A DNA stretch of 64,000 nt from Nitrososphaeria archaeon (lineage in GTDB: Archaea > Thermoproteota > Nitrososphaeria > JACIWG01), in contig JARVJP010000011.1 in the NCBI GenBank assembly GCA_029776065.1, positions 340,961 through 404,960 of the forward strand, written 5' to 3'. A model generated the notes under the pieces. The model did not search any database. It saw only the letters and a list, made by a program, of their open reading frames with translations, and was not told the origin of the DNA. How positions within the stretch are numbered: the stretch's first letter is position 1; each line of letters begins with the position of its first letter. Both the position numbers and the translations under genes were made by a program. Below, piece after piece: positions 52,864 through 61,369 of this stretch.

Positions 52864-53718
52864 ATGAGAAAGCTGAATCCGGGATTGCTTATGTCAATCC
52901 CAACCCTTCTATTTTTATTCTTTTGGTTCTTCTTCCCATTCCTATATAACATATACGCTAGCATGCACTACTGGACTCTTTATAACCCTAACATCCAGTT
53001 CATTGGAGCGGAGAACTTCATAGACGTTTTATCAAGCATAGATTTCAGGAATTCAGCGTTTGCTTCATTCTTTTATACTATAATATGTTTTGCAGTAGAA
53101 TTGCCACTTGGTTTAGGAATTGCTGTACTTCTTTCTAGGGAATTCAAGGGTGTTGGGATAGCAAGGGTAATAATTGCAATTCCTATCCTAATGATTCCTA
53201 TAGGGACGTCCATAATGTGGAAGCTTCTTACTATGCCTAAGCTAGGTCTTCTGCAATATTTTTCTGAAGTCCTAGGTTTTGGCGTTATTGACTTTTATGG
53301 GAACTTTTGGTTAGCTTCACTACTTATTTTACTGATCGACGCTTGGCAATGGACACCATTCTTTGCTATTGTTCTATTAGCTGCGCTTGTTAGTCTTCCA
53401 AGAGAGCCTTATGAAGCAGCGAAGGTAGATGGTGCTTCTCCATTTATGGTCTTCACCAAGATAACCCTTCCATCTATTCAGCCAGTAATGGTCATCGTCT
53501 CAATATTGAGAGTTCTCGATTTGTTGAAACTCGCAGACCCTATCTTCGTTGTTACAAAGGGTGGATCTGGGACAGAAACCTTAAGCGCTTATATTTGGAG
53601 AGTTGCGTTTAAACCTCTTGACATCGGGTATGGTGGAGCTGTGGCAGTCCTATATTGGATATTGATGTTTGTTTTGGCAAATATACTCGTTAGGAGATTT
53701 AAGAGTGTGATACAATGA
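52864..53718 (+). CDS. Sugar ABC transporter permease, MalF/UgpA type
   Basis: An inner-membrane permease of 284 residues with six predicted helices. It begins MRKLNPGLLMSIPTLLFLFFWFFFPFLYNIY, characteristic of UgpA-like proteins. The EAA coupling loop is EPYEAAKVDGASPFMVFTKITLPSI, near residue 183. The motif KGGSGTETLSAYIWRVAFK lies in the last third. The gene is 23 bases after the binding protein and overlaps the next permease by four bases (ATGA). Substrate class is set by the binding protein. Confidence 0.9.
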   Translation: MRKLNPGLLMSIPTLLFLFFWFFFPFLYNIYASMHYWTLYNPNIQFIGAENFIDVLSSIDFRNSAFASFFYTIICFAVELPLGLGIAVLLSREFKGVGIARVIIAIPILMIPIGTSIMWKLLTMPKLGLLQYFSEVLGFGVIDFYGNFWLASLLILLIDAWQWTPFFAIVLLAALVSLPREPYEAAKVDGASPFMVFTKITLPSIQPVMVIVSILRVLDLLKLADPIFVVTKGGSGTETLSAYIWRVAFKPLDIGYGGAVAVLYWILMFVLANILVRRFKSVIQ

Positions 53719-54548
53719 ACAAGTCAAAAACTAGTTCAAACATAATCTATGTGATTTTAGTATTAATTGTACTTGTTTGGACTCTATTGCCAATATATTG
53801 GACCGTAACAGCTGCGTTTAAGAGCAGAATAGAAGTAGTCGCATGGCCACCCACCTTTATCCCAGAAAAACCTACAATCAACTGGTTTATTGAGGTATGG
53901 TACGACAGACCGAACCCTAATTACTATGCTAACTCCATCTTGGCGATGATAGGAAGTACAATCATTGCTTTGGCGTTGGGTATACCAGCTGCTTATGGTT
54001 GTGCAAGGTATACCTTTAAGGGGAGACAAGATGTCCTATTTACAATACTTACTTTCAGATTTCTACCTCCAGCGACTGTTGTCATGCCACTTTATCTTAT
54101 TGGTAGAACATTTCATTTAATTGATACAACTTTATTCTTGTCCATCTTATATGGTGGTATGAACATCCCTATTATAACATGGGTAATGCTATCATACTTT
54201 AGAGAGATTCCTGTGGAACTAGAGGAAAGCTATCAGATAGACGGATATACCAGATTTGAAGCGTTTAGGAGGGTAACTTTTCCGTTGGCAAGACCAGGAA
54301 TGGTTGCAATAAGCATGTTGGTTATGGCGTTTAGTTTTGGTGAGTTTTTGTTCGCCTCCATTTTAACGACATCCCCTGTTGCAAAAACACTACCGGTGAG
54401 TATTGCCGAGTATATGGGTGGTGAATGGGGGTATATGTGGAACCAGATGGCCGTCTTAACTACCTATGGTTTGATTCCTCTAATCATCATATTCTTTCTG
54501 GTTAGAAAGAACCTTGTTAGAGGGCTCACGTTCGGAGCGGTTAGGTGA
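53715..54548 (+). CDS. Sugar ABC transporter permease, MalG/UgpE type
   Basis: The second permease, 277 residues and six helices. It opens with a hydrophobic helix (NIIYVILVLIVLVWTLLPIYW, about 9-29). The EAA loop is IPVELEESYQIDGYTRFEAFRRVTFPLARPG (about 170-200). The C-terminus ends with VRKNLVRGLTFGAVR, usual for the MalG/UgpE family. It starts at 53715 within the end of the previous gene, so translation is coupled. Confidence 0.9.
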   Translation: MNKSKTSSNIIYVILVLIVLVWTLLPIYWTVTAAFKSRIEVVAWPPTFIPEKPTINWFIEVWYDRPNPNYYANSILAMIGSTIIALALGIPAAYGCARYTFKGRQDVLFTILTFRFLPPATVVMPLYLIGRTFHLIDTTLFLSILYGGMNIPIITWVMLSYFREIPVELEESYQIDGYTRFEAFRRVTFPLARPGMVAISMLVMAFSFGEFLFASILTTSPVAKTLPVSIAEYMGGEWGYMWNQMAVLTTYGLIPLIIIFFLVRKNLVRGLTFGAVR

Positions 54549-54554
54549 GCTGGA

Positions 54555-55643
54555 ATGGCAGAACTCGTGATTGAAAACATCTCGAAAAAGTTCATGGGCA
54601 AGACTGCACTAGATAACGTATCTCTCACAATACATGATAAATTGTTCACGACGATCTTTGGCAATGCAGGAGCCGGTAAAACCACTTTACTTAGAATAAT
54701 CGCCGGTGTTGAGAAGCCAGATAAAGGGAAGATTTATCTTAATGGGAAGGACATAACGACTTTCTTACCTAAGGACCGTAATGTAGCGATGGTGTATCAG
54801 AGCTTTGCTCTCTATCCACATATGACTGTCTACGACAATATCGCCAACCCACTTCGAGCGAGGAAGATGACAAAGAGCCAAATCGATGAAAAGGTCAATC
54901 AAATTTCAAAGTCTCTAGGAATACAAGAGCTCCTCTCCCGGTATCCGAGAGAACTTAGCGGTGGTCAAGCACAGAGGGTTGCTATCGCTCGATCCCTTGT
55001 CCGAGATGCCGACGTCTACCTATTAGATGAACCGTTAACCAATCTTGACTACAAGATTAGAGAAGGAATGAGAGAGGAATTAAAGAAGATGTGCAAGGAC
55101 TTTTCAGCCACACTTGTATACGCTTCCCCTGACCCTCTTGACGCATTAGCGATGGCAGATCGTGTGGCAGTAATGAGCGATGGGAAGCTACTACAATACG
55201 GGTTAACTAGAGACGTTTACTACACGCCAAATGACATTACTGTTGCAACGATTTTTGGTACACCACCTATTAACATCCTTAAAGCAGAGGCGAGAGAAAA
55301 GGATGGGCACCTGTTTTTAGAGACCCCTCTTTTTAGAACAGATGTTACTAAATATAAAGAAAGGCTCTCTCCAAATAAAGAATATAAGGTAGGGGTCAGA
55401 CCTCATCACCTCGCCATATCAAAGAGGAAAGTAGAAGTTGAAATGGTCTCCTTCCCAGCAGAAGTACATCTGACCCATGTTGTTGGAGCTGAAACCATCT
55501 GCTACGCCCGTTCTAATAGCGAAGAAATCACAATACATGTACCTTACATTTATAGAATGGAAGGGTTAGAACAGGTCTATGTCTACTTCGATCCAGCGCA
55601 CCTGTTAGTCTTTGACAAAGATACCGGTTTAAGGGTGACCTGA
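54555..55643 (+). CDS. Sugar ABC transporter ATPase 1, GlpT-like (no H-loop His)
   Basis: A UgpC/MalK-family ATPase of 362 residues. Walker A is GNAGAGKTTLLR (about 36-47), the Q-loop VYQSFALYPHM, the signature LSGGQAQRVAIARSL (about 134-148) and Walker B VYLLDEPLTNLD. Where MalK has VTHDQxEA, this protein reads VYASPDPLDA (about 186-195), so the H-loop histidine is lost. The C-terminal TOBE-type domain (about 240-362) is present. The next gene encodes a second ATPase in which the signature is lost but the H-loop is intact. The two probably form a heterodimer with one active site. Confidence 0.85.
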   Translation: MAELVIENISKKFMGKTALDNVSLTIHDKLFTTIFGNAGAGKTTLLRIIAGVEKPDKGKIYLNGKDITTFLPKDRNVAMVYQSFALYPHMTVYDNIANPLRARKMTKSQIDEKVNQISKSLGIQELLSRYPRELSGGQAQRVAIARSLVRDADVYLLDEPLTNLDYKIREGMREELKKMCKDFSATLVYASPDPLDALAMADRVAVMSDGKLLQYGLTRDVYYTPNDITVATIFGTPPINILKAEAREKDGHLFLETPLFRTDVTKYKERLSPNKEYKVGVRPHHLAISKRKVEVEMVSFPAEVHLTHVVGAETICYARSNSEEITIHVPYIYRMEGLEQVYVYFDPAHLLVFDKDTGLRVT

Positions 55644-55657
55644 GGAGGAATGAGATA

Positions 55658-56743
55658 ATGAGTAAAATTACTCTAAAAAATATAACACACATCTATGATA
55701 AGAGGGTAAAGGCGGTCGACAATCTTTCGATGGAGGTCGATGATGGTAAACTTGTTGCCTTGTTGGGGCCATCTGGATGTGGTAAAACTACTCTAATGAG
55801 GATAATCGCTGGACTAATATATCCGACTTCAGGAGATGTATACTTCGACGAAGATCGATTCACGGACATCGAACCTGAAAGGAGAAACGTCGCAATGGTG
55901 TTCCAATTCCCTGTCGTCTACGCGACGATGAGCGTCTACGAGAACCTAGCATTTCCACTTAGAGCTAAGAAGCTTGGTGAAGAAGAGATCAAAAGAAAGG
56001 TAAAGGAAATGGCTGAGTTCCTAGAACTCACACCATATCTCGAAATGAAGGCAGGGAAACAGAATGCTGCAATAAAGCAGATGACTTCACTCGGTAGAGC
56101 CATCATAAGGGATGCTAGGTGTGTTCTTCTAGATGAGCCTTTGACGAATATAGACCCCCACTCACGACTTATTCTTAGAGAGAAGATACTTAGATATAGG
56201 GCTGAGAAGAAGCAGACAATCGTCTACGTTACCCATGACCAAAGTGAAGCCTTAACTCTAGGAGACAAGATAGCAGTGATGAATAACGGCATACTACTCC
56301 AATACGACACTTCACGTAATGTATATGAGCGGCCTGCAAGCTCGTTTGTAGCATACTTTATTGGAAACCCTGGTATGAATCTGATCGAATGTGCATTTAA
56401 GAAGGTTGGTTCAAAGATAGTCTTCGAATCTGATGGCATCAAAGTAAGCCTTCCATACGAATTAGCTAAAGAAGTTGAGAAAGAAACATCTGGTAAAGTC
56501 GTTTTAGGAATAAGACCTGAACACATAGAACTAAGTAAACGAAAGGTTGAAGAAGGAATGTTAGGCACTTGTGTTCTCTTCGAAGACATTGGCATCACGA
56601 AGGTTCTTAATCTGCAACTTAATGGCACTAAGGTTAGAGCAAAAAACCCAGAGTTCGAAGTCGAAGTAGGCGAAAAACTCTATATCAGGTTTCCTGAGGA
56701 GCGCCTAAGAATCTTCAATTCTAAGGGAGAAATCATCCTGTAA
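55658..56743 (+). CDS. Sugar ABC transporter ATPase 2, GlpS-like (degenerate signature)
   Basis: The second ATPase, 361 residues. Walker A is GPSGCGKTTLMR (about 36-47), the Q-loop VFQFPVVYATM, Walker B VLLDEPLTNIDPH and the H-loop VTHDQSEAL (about 190) are intact. The ABC signature LSGGQ is replaced by QNAAIKQMTSLGRAI (about 134-148). This form resembles what I recall of GlpS in rhizobial glycerol transporters, where the ATPase pair is also unequal. A TOBE-type domain follows from residue 240. It lies 14 bases after ATPase 1 and 36 bases before the first kinase gene. Confidence 0.85.
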   Translation: MSKITLKNITHIYDKRVKAVDNLSMEVDDGKLVALLGPSGCGKTTLMRIIAGLIYPTSGDVYFDEDRFTDIEPERRNVAMVFQFPVVYATMSVYENLAFPLRAKKLGEEEIKRKVKEMAEFLELTPYLEMKAGKQNAAIKQMTSLGRAIIRDARCVLLDEPLTNIDPHSRLILREKILRYRAEKKQTIVYVTHDQSEALTLGDKIAVMNNGILLQYDTSRNVYERPASSFVAYFIGNPGMNLIECAFKKVGSKIVFESDGIKVSLPYELAKEVEKETSGKVVLGIRPEHIELSKRKVEEGMLGTCVLFEDIGITKVLNLQLNGTKVRAKNPEFEVEVGEKLYIRFPEERLRIFNSKGEIIL

Positions 56744-56779
56744 TTTAATCACCATTAAATTAGTAGGAGTAGAGGAGTA

Positions 56780-58333
56780 ATGCTGACTGATAAGTTTCTC
56801 ATGGGAATCGACGTTGGGACAGGAGGTGGAAGATGCTTTATCTTCGACTTAGATGGCAGAGAAATCGCGAGCACCTATAAGGAATGGACGTACATCTTTC
56901 CATCGAATATACCGTACGCTGTAGAGTTCGACCCGGATGAGATGTGGAAGACAATAAGGTTCTGTATCAAAGAAACTCTGACAAAATCGAAGATCACGTC
57001 TAACCAGATCGCTGGGATCAGTTCAACAAGTCAAAGACAAGGGCTTGTCCTATTAGATAGAGACGGGCGCGCACTATATGCTGCGCCCAACATGGACAGT
57101 AGAGGGTTCGTTGAAGCAGAAGAATTGGAAAGACTTTACGGTAAAGAAAACTACCAGATAACTGGTAGGTGGCCCCTCCCGTTTTTTGGGCCATGTAGGC
57201 TACTGTGGATCAAGAAACATCAACCTGAGAAGTTCAAGGCCATACATAAGTTACTGATGTTAAGCGATTGGGTCATATACAAGTTAGGTAACATAGCTGT
57301 TAGCGAACCTTCAATCGCTTCATCTTCGATGATCTTCGATGTCAAGAAAAAAATGTGGTCTAAGGAGGTCGTTGGTTGGATTGGAATATCTGAAAACATT
57401 CTTCCTGAAGTCCAAGATAGCGGGGAATACGTAGGAAGTGTCGCAAAGGATGTCGCGTCTGAGACAGGGTTAAAGGAAGGAACCCCTATCATCACAGGCG
57501 GCGCTGATACGCAGTGTGGTTTGTTGGGGACTGCTGCGGTGGAGGAGGGGCAGACCACAATCGTCGCAGGTACCAGCACCCCCGTTCAAATGGCATTAAA
57601 CAAACCAATACTCAGCGAGGAAATGAAGACTTGGACAAGCGCTCACGCTATGAAGGATAGGTGGGTTCTAGAGAGTAATGCTATTTGGACTGGGCTAGTA
57701 TTTAGATGGTTTAGAGATGCTTTAGGAAATCTTGAGAAGATCTTAGCATCTATTCTAAACGTGGACGCATATGAACTAATTGATAAGGAAATAGAGTCTG
57801 TACCAGAGGGCTCTAACGGTGTGACCGCTGTGTTCTCAAACATAATGGATGCACGGAGGACATTGAAGACTAGGCCCAGAGGCGCTATCTTCGGTATCGC
57901 CCACACTAGATCTGATCTAACAGGGAAGAAGGAAATCGCAAGGGCAATAATTGAAAATACCTGTTACGCTGTTCTAGGGAATTGCTCGCAGTTAGAGGAT
58001 GTTTCTAAAATTAAGCTAAAAGAGGTTCGAATGTGCGGTGGGGCCACTAAGAGCAAAATATGGACTCAAATTCAAGCGGATATTTTAGGCCTACCTGTTT
58101 ATGTTCCAAAGGTTAAAGAGGCAACAGCGTTGGGTGTAGCGATATGTGCAGGGGTGGGGTCAGGTTTGTACAGAAGCGTATCCGAAGCTACCTCTTCTTT
58201 AGTGCGCTGGGAAACGATTAAAGAACCAAATTCTTCATCACACGAGAAATACTTACCATTATTTGAAAAATGGCGTAAACTACACGATACTTTATTCGAT
58301 CTTACAGATAGAGAGATTCTACCAAAATATTAG
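56780..58333 (+). CDS. FGGY-family carbohydrate kinase 1
   Basis: An ATP-dependent sugar or polyol kinase of 517 residues. The N-terminal ATPase motif is LMGIDVGTGGGRCFIFDLDG (about 7-26), the middle signature is ISSTSQRQGLVLLD, and the second phosphate loop is GGADTQCGLLGTA near residue 240. The C-terminal ATP motif is VRMCGGATKSKIWTQIQADILG (about residue 417). Glycerol, xylulose, ribulose and erythritol kinases share this architecture. The adjoining transporter suggests a sugar or polyol. It is a tandem paralogue of the next gene. Confidence 0.85.
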   Translation: MLTDKFLMGIDVGTGGGRCFIFDLDGREIASTYKEWTYIFPSNIPYAVEFDPDEMWKTIRFCIKETLTKSKITSNQIAGISSTSQRQGLVLLDRDGRALYAAPNMDSRGFVEAEELERLYGKENYQITGRWPLPFFGPCRLLWIKKHQPEKFKAIHKLLMLSDWVIYKLGNIAVSEPSIASSSMIFDVKKKMWSKEVVGWIGISENILPEVQDSGEYVGSVAKDVASETGLKEGTPIITGGADTQCGLLGTAAVEEGQTTIVAGTSTPVQMALNKPILSEEMKTWTSAHAMKDRWVLESNAIWTGLVFRWFRDALGNLEKILASILNVDAYELIDKEIESVPEGSNGVTAVFSNIMDARRTLKTRPRGAIFGIAHTRSDLTGKKEIARAIIENTCYAVLGNCSQLEDVSKIKLKEVRMCGGATKSKIWTQIQADILGLPVYVPKVKEATALGVAICAGVGSGLYRSVSEATSSLVRWETIKEPNSSSHEKYLPLFEKWRKLHDTLFDLTDREILPKY

Positions 58334-58485
58334 AAATCGGATTCTGATCACCCCTAAAGCGCCCAAATTCAGCATTCTTTTTATTCATAGTTGGATGGGA
58401 ATCATAGAACTCTGCATTTACCTATCCTTCTTTCTGTCAAAAAGTTAATATGATGTCTCATTATTTAGTTAAGGTGTGTGATGCC

Positions 58486-60036
58486 ATGAGTTTTGAAAAA
58501 TACCTAATGGGGATCGATATCGGAACTGGAGGTGGCAGGTGCTTCATATTTGATTTAAATGGGAAAGAAGTAGCAAGTACATATAGAGAATGGACGTATC
58601 TTTACCCGAACATTCCCCATGCTGTTGAATTCGATCCAAAGGAAATGTGGAACATTATCAAATTTTGTATCGTAAATACTCTGTCTAAGTCAAAGATTAA
58701 TCCCTCTAAAATAGCGGGAATCAGCTCTACCAGTATGAGAGAAGGCATCGTACTTTTAGACAAAGAAGGTAAGGAGATCTACGCTGCCCCTAACGTAGAT
58801 TGGAGAGGCTTCAAAGAAGCCGAAGAAACTGAAAAGGCATTTGGAGAAAAGATATACGAGGTTTCTGGTCGTTGGCCTGCTCCACTCCTAGCTCCTTATA
58901 GGATTCTTTGGTTAAAAAAGCATCAAGTTGAAAAGTACAATAAAGTTGATACGATGTTGATGCTTAGTGATTGGGTTCTATACAAACTGTCTAATGTCAT
59001 ATCAAGCGAGCCCTCGATCGCTTCATCCTCTGGGATGCTAGATATCAAAAGGAGGGAATGGTCTGAAGACATTATTGAATGGCTCAGATTACCGAAGGAT
59101 ATTTTTCCAAGAATATACGAGGGAGGAGAACAGATTGGAGAGCTGCCAAAGGAAGTTGCATCAGAAACAGGGCTTAAAGAGGGGGCTCCAATCATTGCTG
59201 GTGGTGCTGATACGCAGTGTGGTTTGTTGGGGACTGCTGCGGTGGAGGAGGGGCAGACGACCGCTGTTGCTGGTACCACAACCCCTGTCCAGATGGTTGT
59301 GAATACACCTTTGATCAGTAAGAAGAAAAAGCTTTGGACAGGAGCTCACGCGACAAAAGGGAGATGGGTGATTGAGAGCAACGCTATTCTAACAGGGCTG
59401 GCTTTCCGTTGGTATCGTGATTCTGTGGGCAGTTTAGAGAAGAGCATGGCGCAGATACTGCAGGTAGACCCATATGAGATAATTAATAGAGAAATTGAAA
59501 GCGTGCCACCTGGCTCAAACGGTGTGTTTGCTGTCTTCTCAAGTGTATTTGATGGTGCTCAGACACTCAAGGTTAGGTCGAGAGGTTCTTTCTTTGGGCT
59601 TAATGGAACAAGACCGGAATTGACTGGAAGAAAGGAGATGGCTCGAGCGATGATCGAAAACGCATGCTACGCAGTCTTCGCCAATTGTTTACAGCTTGAG
59701 GAATGCTCAAACATGAAGATAAAGGATGTGAGAATCTGTGGGGGTGCCGCTAAGAGCAAGATATGGACCAAAATTCAAGCCGATGTTATCGGTAAGCCTG
59801 TTTATGTGCCTCAAGTGAAAGAAGCTACTGCGCTTGGGGTCGCGATGTGCGCTGGTGTTGGAGCGGGAATATATAAGAACATTTCAGAAGCTGCGTCCTC
59901 CTTAGTCCACTGGGAAACCATTCAAGAACCTGACAAGTCAGCCAATCAGATCTATAACGACTTATTTTGGAAGTGGCGCAGATTACATGACGTCGTATTC
60001 CAATTGACGATAGATGGCGTTCTTTCCAATTGGTGA
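58486..60036 (+). CDS. FGGY-family carbohydrate kinase 2
   Basis: A paralogue of the preceding kinase, about 516 residues, matching it along the whole length (MGIDIGTGGGRCFIFDLNG; GGADTQCGLLGTAAVEEGQT; VRICGGAAKSKIWTKIQADVIG). The start ATG at 58486 is chosen because AAGGTGTG lies seven bases ahead and the first residues MSFEKYLMGID then align with kinase 1 (MLTDKFLMGID). An upstream ATG at 58450 would add 12 residues. A 53-base stretch is identical in both genes. The paralogues may use different sugars from one transporter, or be subunits of a heteromer. Confidence 0.85.
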   Translation: MSFEKYLMGIDIGTGGGRCFIFDLNGKEVASTYREWTYLYPNIPHAVEFDPKEMWNIIKFCIVNTLSKSKINPSKIAGISSTSMREGIVLLDKEGKEIYAAPNVDWRGFKEAEETEKAFGEKIYEVSGRWPAPLLAPYRILWLKKHQVEKYNKVDTMLMLSDWVLYKLSNVISSEPSIASSSGMLDIKRREWSEDIIEWLRLPKDIFPRIYEGGEQIGELPKEVASETGLKEGAPIIAGGADTQCGLLGTAAVEEGQTTAVAGTTTPVQMVVNTPLISKKKKLWTGAHATKGRWVIESNAILTGLAFRWYRDSVGSLEKSMAQILQVDPYEIINREIESVPPGSNGVFAVFSSVFDGAQTLKVRSRGSFFGLNGTRPELTGRKEMARAMIENACYAVFANCLQLEECSNMKIKDVRICGGAAKSKIWTKIQADVIGKPVYVPQVKEATALGVAMCAGVGAGIYKNISEAASSLVHWETIQEPDKSANQIYNDLFWKWRRLHDVVFQLTIDGVLSNW

Positions 60037-60149
60037 AATTCGAACCCTTTTGCTTTAAAGAATTAATATATAGCTCGGAAGCCCAAAGGTTTAACCCTGT
60101 ACGCGTTGGTAAACTCAATTAACTCTTTGTTTTAACTCTTGGCAGTGGG

Positions 60150-60164
60150 CCTGAATAAATCAGG
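60150..60164. terminator. Small stem-loop between kinase 2 and the HypB-like gene
   Basis: CCTGA-ATAAA-TCAGG, a 5-bp perfect stem in the convergent spacer after the kinase stop (60036) and the MinD-type gene stop (60199). It may serve as a two-sided 3' end signal. The stem is short, and chance is possible. Confidence 0.25.
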
Positions 60165-60198
60165 ATAGGGTAGTTCATTCTAACCTTACTAAGGTTCT

Positions 60199-60933
60199 TC
60201 ATCTTGCTTCTAATATATTTGGTAAAACTAATTTCTCAATCGAACTAGCAAATTCTGTGTTAAATAACTTATCCACGTTCCCTATTGACCCTTCGATTTG
60301 GTCGTCAAAAGGTATTGTTCCGAGGTACTTCACACCAATATCCCTCACATGTTTGGCTAAGGCTGTATCACTTCTTCCTATGTTTTCTAGGACGCCAATT
60401 ATGGTGATGTTTTGTGATTTAAGGAGGTCTACAAGTTTTTGCACAGTGCTAAATGCGAGAATGGATGGTGTTGCTACTAATAGGAACCTGGATCTACTAA
60501 TATACTTAATGACATCTAATGTCGTATCTCCTATTCCAGGAGGCATGTCTAATATTAGAAAGTCCAATTCACCCCATCCAGTTACAGCCAACAGTTCTGT
60601 AAGTATATTCGATAGGTCTTCCCCTCTTAAAGAAGTTGATTTATCTTTTGTATAATAGACTATTGACATGTGCCTTAACCCGAACACCTCTACTGGAATA
60701 ATACCCTTATCCTCTGTTGGGTTTAATCCTCTAACCCCTAATATGAGGTGAGTCGAAGGACTTGTGAAATCTAGGTCCAGTAAACCTACTTTGTATCCCC
60801 TTCTAGTTAAGATTAAAGCAAGTACTGATGCTGTAAGGCTTTTTCCAACACCTCCTTTACCGCTTGAAACCACTATTATATCCTTTACACCCCTAAGCCT
60901 CCCATCAATTATGCTGATTCGGGGGTCAACCAA
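60199..60933 (-). CDS. MinD/Mrp-type ATPase, archaeal HypB-like
   Basis: A 244-residue P-loop ATPase with the deviant Walker A GKGGVGKSLTASV (about residues 26-38), the switch region LLDLDFTSPSTH and ILDMPPGIGDT near 128. It lacks the Mrp/NBP35 metal-binding CxxC (the corresponding site reads GVLENIGRSD). It starts at TTG one base after the hypA stop. In Thermococcus kodakarensis a MinD-type ATPase beside HypA takes the place of the GTPase HypB and helps insert nickel into [NiFe] hydrogenase. I infer that role here. The alternative is an Fe-S carrier of the Mrp family. Confidence 0.72.
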   Translation of the reverse strand: MVDPRISIIDGRLRGVKDIIVVSSGKGGVGKSLTASVLALILTRRGYKVGLLDLDFTSPSTHLILGVRGLNPTEDKGIIPVEVFGLRHMSIVYYTKDKSTSLRGEDLSNILTELLAVTGWGELDFLILDMPPGIGDTTLDVIKYISRSRFLLVATPSILAFSTVQKLVDLLKSQNITIIGVLENIGRSDTALAKHVRDIGVKYLGTIPFDDQIEGSIGNVDKLFNTEFASSIEKLVLPNILEAR

Positions 60934-60934
60934 A

Positions 60935-61333
60935 CTACTTTCTACCTCTTATTTTCTGAATGTAAAGTCCCCTGCCTTCAACGATGTTGAAATCTGGACT
61001 TTTGCATTTTGGACACTTAATATACGTATGGGAAACTTCGGGAATGAAGTGGATCGCTTCAGAGACTTCCTCATTAAATTTATTTTTGTTAAAGACCCAA
61101 AGATTACCGCATACATTGCATTTAAAGCTGGCTTTGTGCATCTTTATGCTGAACTTGGCTTTCTTAAGTTTGCCTTCCTTAAGATGTTTTAATGCGAACT
61201 TCATGATACCTGTGTCTATCTGTTGTAATTCCCCTATTGTTAGACTTACCTCGAAGACTTCCTCGTACTTTTCTCTTTCAACTATTTCTTCAACGGTAGT
61301 GATGACCGCTTCGGCAAGTGCCCACTCATGCAT
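60935..61333 (-). CDS. hypA: Hydrogenase nickel-incorporation protein HypA
   Basis: Nickel chaperone for [NiFe] hydrogenase maturation, 132 residues. It begins MHEWALAEAVI; His2 and Glu3 are Ni ligands in the family. The structural zinc site has two CxxC pairs: CNVCG (about 72-76) and CPKCKS (about 108-113). The N-terminal fold is the usual three-strand/two-helix layout (VFEVSLTIGELQQID). The gene after it encodes a MinD-type ATPase. A hydrogenase should therefore exist elsewhere in the genome; none is in the window. Confidence 0.87.
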   Translation of the reverse strand: MHEWALAEAVITTVEEIVEREKYEEVFEVSLTIGELQQIDTGIMKFALKHLKEGKLKKAKFSIKMHKASFKCNVCGNLWVFNKNKFNEEVSEAIHFIPEVSHTYIKCPKCKSPDFNIVEGRGLYIQKIRGRK

Positions 61334-61369
61334 ATTGATTATATCAAAACTCCATTAAATAACCGTTTC

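Noticed and set aside
60037-60120. Possible tRNA on the minus strand (GGGTTCGAATT resembles a T-loop)
   Set aside because: No acceptor stem, T-stem or anticodon arm can be formed around it.
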